A DNA stretch of 11,380 bases from an uncultured bacterium (GTDB lineage Bacteria; Actinomycetota; Coriobacteriia; Coriobacteriales; Coriobacteriaceae), in assembly GCA_905215195.1 (NCBI GenBank), contig CAJMPF010000029.1, positions 1 through 11,380 of the forward strand. The letters run 5' to 3'. How positions within the stretch are numbered: position 1 is the first letter of the stretch; every line of letters starts with the position of its first letter. A program made the position numbers and the translations under genes. Shown here piece after piece: positions 7,034-11,380 of the stretch. The notes beneath the pieces are model-generated. The model was not told the origin of the DNA and made no database searches. It saw only the letters and a list, made by a program, of their open reading frames with translations.

Positions 7034-7054
7034 GTGAGGAAGGCGTGCGACAAT
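7026..7054 (+). promoter_or_regulatory. Candidate promoter of rlmA
   Basis: ATGACT (7026-7031, 4 of 6 to TTGACA) and GACAAT (7049-7054, 4 of 6) are spaced 17 bases apart, with TGC just before the -10 as in extended -10 promoters. The start would be near 7061, 29 bases before the ATG. The -35 lies in the right arm of the repeat's CTAGTCATT hairpin. Consensus evidence only. Confidence 0.35.
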
Positions 7055-7089
7055 GGTGGGCGTTGTGTTGTTCGCGCTAAGGAGTTGCC

Positions 7090-7905
7090 ATGTTGTTGTG
7101 TCCCGTTTGCCATGAACCGTTGGTGGACGATGAGCGTGGGGCCGCATGCGCGGGCGGACACCGGTTTGACCGTGCGCGCGAGGGTTATCTATATCTACTG
7201 CGCTCGTCCAAGAGCGGCGACTCCATGGGCGATCCCAAGTCGCAGGCGCGCAGCCGTCGTGACTTTTTGAACCGTGGATACTACTCGCCGTTGCGCGATG
7301 CGATGGTCGAGCTGGTGCGCAAGCAGGTGTCTGGGCGCGCCACGTCTGCGAACGGCCCCATGACGCTGCTCGATATTTGCTGTGGCGAGGGCTATTACAC
7401 CAGTGCCATGGGCGCGGTGCCGGGCGTAGATGCTTACGGTTTTGACCTGGGCAAGGAGATGGTGCGCCTGGCCGCCAAGCGCGGCGATGCGACTTACTTC
7501 GTGGCCAACATGAAGGACATCCCCGTGGCCGATGGCGCCTTCGATATGGTGACCGAGCTCTTTGCCCCCTTTAACGAGCGCGAGTTTGCCCGCGTGCTGG
7601 CGCCGGAGGGTTCGCTCTACACCGTGGTGCCGGGCGCTCGTCACCTCTTTGGGCTCAAGGAGGTGCTCTACGACACGCCGTACCTTAACGATGAGAAGCT
7701 GCCACAAACAACGGAGCTCAAGCTGGTTGGAACGCAGCGGGTGTCCGCGAATATTACGCTTCAGACCCAGGCCGATATCGAGGCGGTGTTCCAGATGACG
7801 CCGTACTACTATCGCACGCGCCCTGCCGACAAAGAGCGCCTGGCAAACCTGGACACGCTCCAAACCGATATCGACTTCATCATCGCCGAGTACCGCCACA
7901 GCTAA
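7090..7905 (+). CDS. rlmA: 23S rRNA (guanine-N1) methyltransferase, RlmA family
   Basis: A 271-residue cytoplasmic SAM-dependent enzyme matching E. coli RlmA along its whole length. It methylates N1 of a guanine in 23S helix 35: G745 for RlmA(I), or G748 for RlmA(II)/TlrB, which in Streptomyces gives tylosin resistance. The N-terminal zinc finger has ligands C4, C7, C20 and H24 (CPVC, CAGGH). It is followed by HRFDRAREGYLYLL and the RRDFLNRGYYSPLRDA segment. The Rossmann fold has motif I LDICCGEGYYT (94-104) and D119 for the SAM ribose. LFAP and PGARHL (181-186) follow, and the family-specific QMTPYYYRTRP is at 235-245. AAGGAG lies five bases before the ATG. The gene stands alone, between a palindromic repeat and a terminator. 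Whether it targets 745 or 748 is open; the taxon would suggest the Gram-positive type II. Confidence 0.93.
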   Translation: MLLCPVCHEPLVDDERGAACAGGHRFDRAREGYLYLLRSSKSGDSMGDPKSQARSRRDFLNRGYYSPLRDAMVELVRKQVSGRATSANGPMTLLDICCGEGYYTSAMGAVPGVDAYGFDLGKEMVRLAAKRGDATYFVANMKDIPVADGAFDMVTELFAPFNEREFARVLAPEGSLYTVVPGARHLFGLKEVLYDTPYLNDEKLPQTTELKLVGTQRVSANITLQTQADIEAVFQMTPYYYRTRPADKERLANLDTLQTDIDFIIAEYRHS

Positions 7906-7914
7906 CAACCAGCC

Positions 7915-7950
7915 AAAAAAGGGACAGGTTTATTTTGGTGGGTTTTATCT
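7915..7950 (+). repeat. Possible short intergenic repeat (GGGACAGGTTT type)
   Basis: Just after rlmA, an A6 run is followed by GGGACAGGTTTATTTTGG and a similar GGGTTTTATC. This AT-rich stretch differs in composition from its surroundings. It shares the GGGAC start with the repeat on the other side of rlmA. I know such GGGAC-type intergenic elements as common in some Coriobacteriia genomes, but the second copy needed to prove a repeat is not in this window. Confidence 0.3.
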
Positions 7951-7960
7951 AGGCAAACGT

Positions 7961-7998
7961 AAAGGGCCGACCGCGTTGCTACGCGATCGGCCCTTTTT
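7961..7998 (+). terminator. Rho-independent terminator between rlmA and the four-helix membrane gene
   Basis: AAAGGGCCGA (7961-7970) pairs with TCGGCCC plus Ts (from 7987). A CGCG/CGCG inner stem and one C-A mismatch enclose the loop TTGCTA, and TTTTT follows at 7994-7998. The opposite side offers three Ts for the minus-strand gene that ends at 8045, so it is probably used from both directions. Confidence 0.88.
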
Positions 7999-8044
7999 AT
8001 TGGCGTATATACCAGAGTCGCTGAGCGATTGACACGGATGCGGT

Positions 8045-8449
8045 TTAGCTCAAACGGTCCATGCCCTCTTTCTTGACGCGGTTGGCGAGTACAAAGTAGA
8101 TAATGCTGACAATCAGGCCGGTAAAATCGGGGATGCTTGAGCCGGTCCCACCCAAGAGGGGCAGGGAGAGAAGCAGACTGATGACCGAACATGCTAGGCA
8201 GACGATGGACCAAATCCAGACAACGCCAGCCTTGGCGGGATTATTTGCCGCGCGGATGCCAAAGACGGCGGTCACAATTTCGACGACGCCCAATACGATG
8301 ACGACGATGCAAGAAACGATCATGGCACCCGTGATATCGCCTGCCGCGCTGCCCGCAAAGAGCGCTGTAGCACCCATGCCTGCGCTTAGAATGCCGACGA
8401 CAAAGAAGAAGAACGATAGGATTTTGAGTAATTTGCAGGCGTTGCTCAT
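8045..8449 (-). CDS. Small integral membrane protein, four helices, function unknown
   Basis: A 134-residue hydrophobic protein that I do not recognise. Four likely membrane segments are visible: about residues 7-32 (LLKILSFFFFVVGILSAG), 40-65 (MIVSCIVVIVLGVVEIVT), 75-98 (VVWIWSIVCLACSVISLLL) and 108-124 (FTGLIVSIIYFVLAN). A positive RAANNPAK loop lies between helices 2 and 3, and the C-terminal tail NRVKKEGMDRLS is charged. Both termini probably face the cytoplasm. The start at the complement of 8447-8449 has AAAGGA six bases upstream. A longer frame from 8518 lacks a site and would add a non-hydrophobic leader. The upstream region has four GCACAT hexamers around a TACAAT box. The topology resembles small DUF-type tetraspan proteins. 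No function is assigned. Confidence 0.75.
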   Translation of the reverse strand: MSNACKLLKILSFFFFVVGILSAGMGATALFAGSAAGDITGAMIVSCIVVIVLGVVEIVTAVFGIRAANNPAKAGVVWIWSIVCLACSVISLLLSLPLLGGTGSSIPDFTGLIVSIIYFVLANRVKKEGMDRLS

Positions 8450-8491
8450 GGCTGGTCCTTTCGATACGAGTACGCCAACCTGGCGCACCCC

Positions 8492-8545
8492 ATGTGCTGC
8501 ACATATGGTGAAGCACATTGTAGTTCAACGCGGCGATGCATGTGC
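8492..8545 (-). promoter_or_regulatory. Clustered GCACAT/ATGTGC sites at the promoter of the four-helix membrane gene
   Basis: The hexamer GCACAT occurs four times in 54 bases in both orientations: ATGTGC at 8492, GCACAT at 8499 and 8513, and ATGTGC at 8540. The first two form a perfect 13-base palindrome around a single T. A minus-strand TACAAT box (8522-8517) overlaps the third copy, giving a start about 60 bases before the gene. No good -35 is seen. Confidence 0.35.
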
Positions 8546-8548
8546 CTG

Positions 8549-8641
8549 AAAGCGCTTTGAGCCCGCGCAGCCCAACCCCAACCTTTCAAAAAAGAAAGCT
8601 GGGCGTAAGTCAAATCGATGGCAGCGTATGCGCGGCGCTGC
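8549..8641. other. Intergenic dyads between the two small membrane-protein genes
   Basis: The gap upstream of the 47-codon gene contains three dyads: the perfect palindrome AAAGCGCTTT (8549-8558), CTTTC-A6-GAAAG (8583-8598), and GCAGCG-N9-CGCTGC (8621-8641). None has a T tract. They may belong to promoters or leaders of the divergent genes. I cannot assign a role. Confidence 0.3.
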
Positions 8642-8682
8642 GATGATGGGGCCATGGTAAGAGCTGGACCGAAGGAGAAGCC

Positions 8683-8826
8683 ATGATGTACGGAGCAGGG
8701 CAAGTACGAGAGCCGCGGTCGCTGGGAAGGCGCATGAGCGATTCTGTGATCGCTGCCGTGTGCACGGGATTGATGGCGGTGCTTTGCATTGGGATGCTGT
8801 GGGCCATGTCGCATGTGGGACAATAG
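8683..8826 (+). CDS. Small single-pass membrane protein, 47 residues, function unknown
   Basis: A short reading frame (ATG at 8683, TAG at 8824-8826) with an excellent AAGGAG five bases upstream at 8672-8677. The product has a basic, polar N-terminus with several arginines (residues 9-17, REPRSLGRR). One hydrophobic segment runs from about residue 22 to 43 (VIAAVCTGLMAVLCIGMLWA), and the tail is short (SHVGQ). The positive N-terminus suggests it stays in the cytoplasm, with the C-terminus outside. It lies 63 bases upstream of rsmJ on the same strand and may be co-transcribed. No family is recognised. Codon use is normal for the window. The strong site and clean membrane segment support a real gene, but only comparison with relatives would prove it. 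Confidence 0.6.
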   Translation: MMYGAGQVREPRSLGRRMSDSVIAAVCTGLMAVLCIGMLWAMSHVGQ

Positions 8827-8889
8827 CGGACGGTGGGGTGCCGACACAAACGGCGCTCACGTATTCGTTTTGCTTGCTAAGGAGTACCC

Positions 8890-9594
8890 ATGGGCGTAGT
8901 CGATCCCTTTTCTGTTGCTCGGGCCGCGGGGCTTGAGCTGGCCGGGAAGCCCGAGGGCCTCACGCTCACCGACGGCACGATGGAGCTGCGTGCCGATTTT
9001 GGCCGCATGCTGCCGCGGCTCAAGCAGGGCCGCCTGCAGCAGGAGCTGCTGGTGAAGGCCGCGCGCGCAAAAGGCGTCGAGTGCCCATGGGCGATTGATG
9101 CCACGGCAGGCTTTGGCGAGGATTCGCTGCTGTTGGCGGCCGCGGGCTTTACCGTCGATCTGTATGAGCAGGATTGCGTGATCGCGGCACTCCTCAAGGA
9201 TGCTTTGGATCGCGCGGCAGATGATCCGGCGCTTGCGACAGCCGTGGCGCGCATGCGCTTACATGCGGGCGAGGACAGTATTACCGGCCTTCGCCATACA
9301 GCTGAGCTGATCGGGCAGGGCGAGCTCGCGGCTCCCGACGTGGTGTATCTGGACCCCATGTTTCCCGAGCGTACTAAAAGTGCGGCGGTCAAAAAGAAGT
9401 TCCAGCTCCTACATCATCTGGAACAGCCGTGCGCCGATGAGGAGACGCTGGTCGAAGCTGCGCTTGCGGTACATCCGCGCAAGGTGGTTATCAAGCGACC
9501 GGTGAAGGGGCCGCTGCTTGCCGGCGTTAAGCCGAGCTATCAACTTGCGGGCAAGGCCGTTCGTTACGATGTTTTGGTGCCGCCGCGCCCGTAG
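8890..9594 (+). CDS. rsmJ: 16S rRNA (guanine-N2) methyltransferase, RsmJ/YhiQ family
   Basis: A 234-residue SAM-dependent enzyme. E. coli RsmJ (about 250 residues) makes m2G1516 in 16S rRNA. The N-terminal segment [18 protein letters not shown] (from residue 32) aligns with the family's substrate-binding region. Motif I is [18 protein letters not shown] (70-87). E93 follows in LYEQD, where the family has the SAM-ribose acid. The catalytic motif is [20 protein letters not shown] (151-170), almost identical to the E. coli [20 protein letters not shown]. KRP (202-204) follows. The ATG has AAGGAG six bases upstream. The upstream 47-codon gene may share its transcript. No convincing terminator follows. 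RsmJ is best known from Gammaproteobacteria, so target position in this organism is inferred. Confidence 0.88.
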   Translation: [234 protein letters not shown]

Positions 9595-9642
9595 CTTGCG
9601 CGCGATAGCTGGCGCTCCGTCAGTGCTGTGCCGAAGCGGCGC

Positions 9643-9939
9643 CTATTTCCAAGGGTGCGACGTCAGGTGCCATCCGCCGCAGTATTCGCATTTGTAGCAG
9701 GCCAAACCACGCCGCCCGCGGTTTTCGCAGTCGGCCATAACTGCCTCGGCCTCGGCGCGCGTGTCGTAACGGTTTTTGCGCTCGCACGACTTGTAGCGCC
9801 AAGCCTCATCGCGCTCGGCGTCCAAGGCGTCGCGACGCTCGTCTTCGCGCGCAAACAGGTCGCTCATATCGCCGCCGGTAGCAGCGCCCAAAAACTCGCT
9901 TTTGGCCTTTGACCAGGCGGCTCGCTTTTTGCTTCCCAT
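9643..9939 (-). CDS. Small zinc-ribbon-like protein, function unknown
   Basis: A 98-residue charged protein. The N-terminal third is basic (MGSKKRAAWSKAK). A long acidic/basic helix follows, roughly DLFAREDERRDALDAERDEA. The C-terminus has C52, then the KNRYDTRAEAEAVMADCE helix, then CYKCEYCGGWHLTS with C84, C87 and H91. A Cys, a Y-x-T-x-x-EA helix and a final CxxCGGWHLTS is a pattern known from small hypothetical proteins of phages and bacteria, probably one zinc site. The ATG (complement of 9937-9939) is preferred, with GAGGGG ten bases upstream. A TTG seven codons earlier at 9960 has no site. It converges with rsmJ and is divergent from the acetyltransferase across a dyad. Not recognised further. 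Confidence 0.65.
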   Translation of the reverse strand: MGSKKRAAWSKAKSEFLGAATGGDMSDLFAREDERRDALDAERDEAWRYKSCERKNRYDTRAEAEAVMADCENRGRRGLACYKCEYCGGWHLTSHPWK

Positions 9940-9964
9940 CTGCTTCGCGCCCCTCTTCAAACGC

Positions 9965-9994
9965 TGGTATCATTGCTCAATCAAAGTGATACCA
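9965..9994. promoter_or_regulatory. Perfect TGGTATCA dyad in the divergent promoter region
   Basis: TGGTATCA (9965-9972) and TGATACCA (9987-9994) are perfect inverse copies separated by 14 bases, with ATTG-CT-CAAT inside. The plus-strand arm continues to TATCAT (9968-9973), an extended -10 (TGG-TATCAT, 5 of 6). The minus-strand arm reads TGG-TATCAC. The dyad may therefore hold the -10 elements of both divergent genes, or be an operator across them. No clear -35 on either side. Confidence 0.45.
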
Positions 9995-10013
9995 ATAAAC
10001 GTGAGGCCGCCGC

Positions 10014-10505
10014 GTGATGATCAGAAAAACCCTCGATACCGACATTCCCGCCGTCATGGCTATCTACGACGCTGCCCGCGCCTTTATGCGCGCGCATGGC
10101 AACGCCACGCAATGGCCCGAGGGCACGCCTTCTGCCGAGCAGCTGGCTGCCGATATCGCCGCCGGTGGCAGCTATGTGTGCGAAGTCGACGGTCGCGTGG
10201 TAGCGACGTTTGCCTTTTTACCGGGCCCGGACGAGTGCTATGACGTAATTGAGGATGGTCAATGGCGCAGTGACACTCCGTACGCCGTGCTGCACCGTGT
10301 GGCGTCCGATGGCGCCGTACACGGTATCGCGGCTGCGATGTTTGCCTTTGCCAAAGAGCGTGCCGATCACCTGCGTATCGACACGCATCAGGACAACCTG
10401 CCCATGCAGGGAGCCATTGCCAAGGCCGGGTTTAAGCGCGCCGGTATCGTATATGTGTCGGACGGTACGCCGCGCGTCGCGTTTGATTGGCTGCGCGAGG
10501 CATAA
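10014..10505 (+). CDS. GNAT-family N-acetyltransferase
   Basis: A 162-163 residue cytoplasmic enzyme of the acetyl-CoA-dependent GNAT superfamily; its acceptor (amino group of a small molecule or protein) is unknown. It opens with the typical IRKTLDTDIPAVMAIYDAAR helix. A conserved W (TQWPEG, about 31-36) and a YVCEVDGRVVATFAFLPG beta hairpin follow. Next is the LHRVASDGAVHGIAAAMFAFA acetyl-CoA-binding segment (92-112), here with a loose version of the Q/R-x-x-G-x-G/A signature. The family-typical LRIDTHQDNLPMQGAIAKAGF (119-139) comes near the end. GTG at 10014 has GAGG seven bases upstream; the next codon is ATG (10017). Either start is possible and differs by one residue. A strong terminator follows, so it is monocistronic. 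Confidence 0.88.
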   Translation: MMIRKTLDTDIPAVMAIYDAARAFMRAHGNATQWPEGTPSAEQLAADIAAGGSYVCEVDGRVVATFAFLPGPDECYDVIEDGQWRSDTPYAVLHRVASDGAVHGIAAAMFAFAKERADHLRIDTHQDNLPMQGAIAKAGFKRAGIVYVSDGTPRVAFDWLREA

Positions 10506-10539
10506 AGGCCGAGTCACATACCAGCGTTTCACCGAAATG

Positions 10540-10566
10540 AAAATGGCCCCGAGTGGGGCCATTTTT
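10540..10566 (+). terminator. Strong Rho-independent terminator after the acetyltransferase gene
   Basis: AAAATGGCCCC (10540-10550) and GGGGCCATTTTT (10555-10566) form an 11-bp perfect stem with loop GAGT, ending in five Ts. Outer sequences GCGTTT and AAACGC could lengthen it. It isolates the acetyltransferase from the downstream region. Confidence 0.93.
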
Positions 10567-10600
10567 GGTAAAACGCGTTGTTGTGGGGCTCGCGTTGTTA

Positions 10601-10737
10601 CTGCCCCAGATGAACCCGGGCAGACAAAAAGGGGAGGTGCCGGCTTTCGCAAGGCGCGAACCTACGAAAATCGCCGCGCGGCAACGCGGGGCGATGAGCT
10701 CGGTCGGGGGATAGGGCCCGCTTCGCCCGCCGGCCCG
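10601..10737 (+). other. GC-rich array of hairpins upstream of the TetM-like gene; possible structured leader
   Basis: This lies in the roughly 300-base gap between the acetyltransferase and the GTPase. It contains CTGCCC/GGGCAG (10601-10606 with 10618-10623) and TTCGC/GCGAA (10646-10650 with 10656-10660). The longest stem is ATCGCC-G-CGCG with CGCG-G-GGCGAT (10670-10680 with 10685-10695), closed by the loop GCAA. Last is GGGCC/GGCCC (10714-10718 with 10732-10736). GCAA is a GNRA tetraloop only when read on the plus strand, which favours a plus-strand RNA. No U tract follows, so it is not a simple terminator. No tRNA, SRP, RNase P or known riboswitch core is seen. A TATCAT box at 10745-10750 could start a shorter transcript that skips it. 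Confidence 0.35.
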
Positions 10738-10810
10738 TTAATTGTATCATCCAGTGTGGAACGAGGATGCCCGTTGCCGCGTGCGATGGGCTTGCAATAA
10801 GAGGAGAGCC

Positions 10811-11380
10811 ATGTCGAAGCAAGCGGTCGTTGGAATCTTGGCGCATGTCGATGCCGGCAAGACCACGCTGGCTGAGGCCATGCTGTTCAACGCGGGTCGT
10901 ATTCGCAAGCGCGGCCGCGTGGACGATGGCGATTCGCATCTGGATACGAACGAGATTGAGCGTGAGCGCGGTATCACGATCTTCTCGTCGCAGGCCGTGC
11001 TCGACCATGGCGATGCCCATGTCATGCTCGTAGATGCACCAGGGCATGTCGATTTTTCGGCCGAGGCGGAGCGCACGTTGTGCGCCCTGGACTACGCGAT
11101 TTTGGTTGTGGGTGCCAACGATGGCGTGCAGGGGCATACCGAAACCCTGTGGCGCCTGCTTGCGCGCTATGACATCCCGACGTTCATCTATATCAACAAA
11201 ATCGATTTGGAGAATCCCGGCCGCGATGTTTTGCTGGCACAACTTGGGCAACGTCTTTCCGAGGGCTGTCTGGATGCCAACGAACTGCTGGCGGGTGGTG
11301 CCGTTCAGGAGGACGCTGCTGCGTTGGACGAGGCGGCGCTCGAGGAGTTTTTTGAAGCGGGCGAGCTTTCTGTCGCAACG
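10811..11380 (+). CDS. TetM/TetO-like ribosomal-protection translational GTPase, N-terminal part (runs off window)
   Basis: The 190 codons present encode the G domain of an EF-G-like GTPase of the Tet(M)/Tet(O)/Tet(W) class, usually about 640 residues or more. Tet(M) proteins bind the ribosome and release tetracycline using GTP. G1 is AHVDAGKT (11-18), preceded by the class-typical VVGIL. Switch I has ERERGITI (50-57). G3 is DAPGHVDF (75-82), with alanine where most members have threonine. G4 is NKID (129-132). Residues LLFNAG/RIRKRG and LDYAILVVGANDGVQGHTETL follow the Tet(M) pattern but are clearly divergent. Beyond residue 150 an acidic, alanine-rich stretch is less conserved. AGGAG lies four bases before the ATG. 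Such chromosomal homologues are frequent in gut Gram-positives and need not confer resistance. The C-terminal domains are not visible. Confidence 0.88.
   Translation, partial: MSKQAVVGILAHVDAGKTTLAEAMLFNAGRIRKRGRVDDGDSHLDTNEIERERGITIFSSQAVLDHGDAHVMLVDAPGHVDFSAEAERTLCALDYAILVVGANDGVQGHTETLWRLLARYDIPTFIYINKIDLENPGRDVLLAQLGQRLSEGCLDANELLAGGAVQEDAAALDEAALEEFFEAGELSVAT

Noticed and set aside
8450..8518. A longer start for the four-helix membrane protein
   Set aside because: The extra 23 residues lack a ribosome binding site and overlap the likely promoter; the internal ATG has AAAGGA at good spacing.
9611..9660. Possible terminator after rsmJ (GGCGC...GCGCC)
   Set aside because: Only 5 bp with a long loop and no T tract; too weak to annotate.
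9958..9960. TTG start for the zinc-ribbon-like gene
   Set aside because: No Shine-Dalgarno sequence precedes it, and it lies just 5 bases from the TGGTATCA dyad (9965-9994); the ATG at 9939 is more plausible.
10601..10737. tRNA, SRP RNA, RNase P, tmRNA or a known metabolite riboswitch in the structured region
   Set aside because: None of the conserved cores of these RNAs could be found on either strand. A minus-strand small RNA ending at the TTTTT near 10626 was considered, with a TG-A-TACAAT box near 10746 as its promoter. The GCAA tetraloop favours the plus strand.
1..11380. A defence island, biosynthetic cluster, toxin-antitoxin pair or mobile element carrying several genes
   Set aside because: Most genes belong to known families with ordinary functions and independent transcripts; no nuclease, helicase, transposase, integrase or array was found.

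Overview
The window is a GC-rich stretch of bacterial chromosome with densely packed housekeeping and accessory genes and strong AAGGAG-type ribosome binding sites. The mix suggests an actinobacterium of the class Coriobacteriia, perhaps near Collinsella: high-GC codon use, a chromosomal TetM-like GTPase, and short GGGAC-type intergenic repeats. That placement is an inference from gene style and cannot be proven from the sequence alone. I see no CRISPR array, insertion sequence, phage module, tRNA or rRNA, and no recognisable defence island.

Left part (1-2707). The window opens inside prfC (peptide chain release factor 3), which is closed by a terminator with a UACG tetraloop. A promoter and a short leader follow. 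The leader can fold as an H-type pseudoknot resembling a preQ1-I riboswitch, directly in front of a queuosine-precursor (VUT/YhhQ family) transporter. A short-chain dehydrogenase follows 9 bases later, and a strong terminator ends this two-gene operon.

Middle part (2708-6952). On the minus strand lie ung (uracil-DNA glycosylase) and an EamA-type drug/metabolite transporter. The transporter is divergent from a LysR-type regulator, and the gap between them holds a good LysR-like dyad. The regulator converges on a minus-strand MATE efflux pump.

Right part (6953-11380). A complex palindromic intergenic repeat precedes an RlmA-type 23S rRNA guanine methyltransferase, which ends at a shared terminator. 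Next come a minus-strand four-helix membrane protein of unknown function, an unlisted 47-residue single-helix membrane protein, and an RsmJ-type 16S rRNA methyltransferase. A minus-strand zinc-ribbon-like small protein is divergent from a GNAT acetyltransferase, with a perfect TGGTATCA dyad between them. The window ends in a truncated TetM/TetO-like ribosomal-protection GTPase, preceded by about 140 bases of GC-rich hairpins that may form a structured leader.

Several genes act on the ribosome: RF3, RlmA, RsmJ and the TetM-like GTPase, plus a transporter feeding a tRNA modification. They do not form one operon, so this is a thematic neighbourhood and not a demonstrated system. The most promising undescribed elements are the riboswitch-like leader at 1202-1251, the structured region at 10601-10737, and the small membrane and zinc-ribbon proteins.
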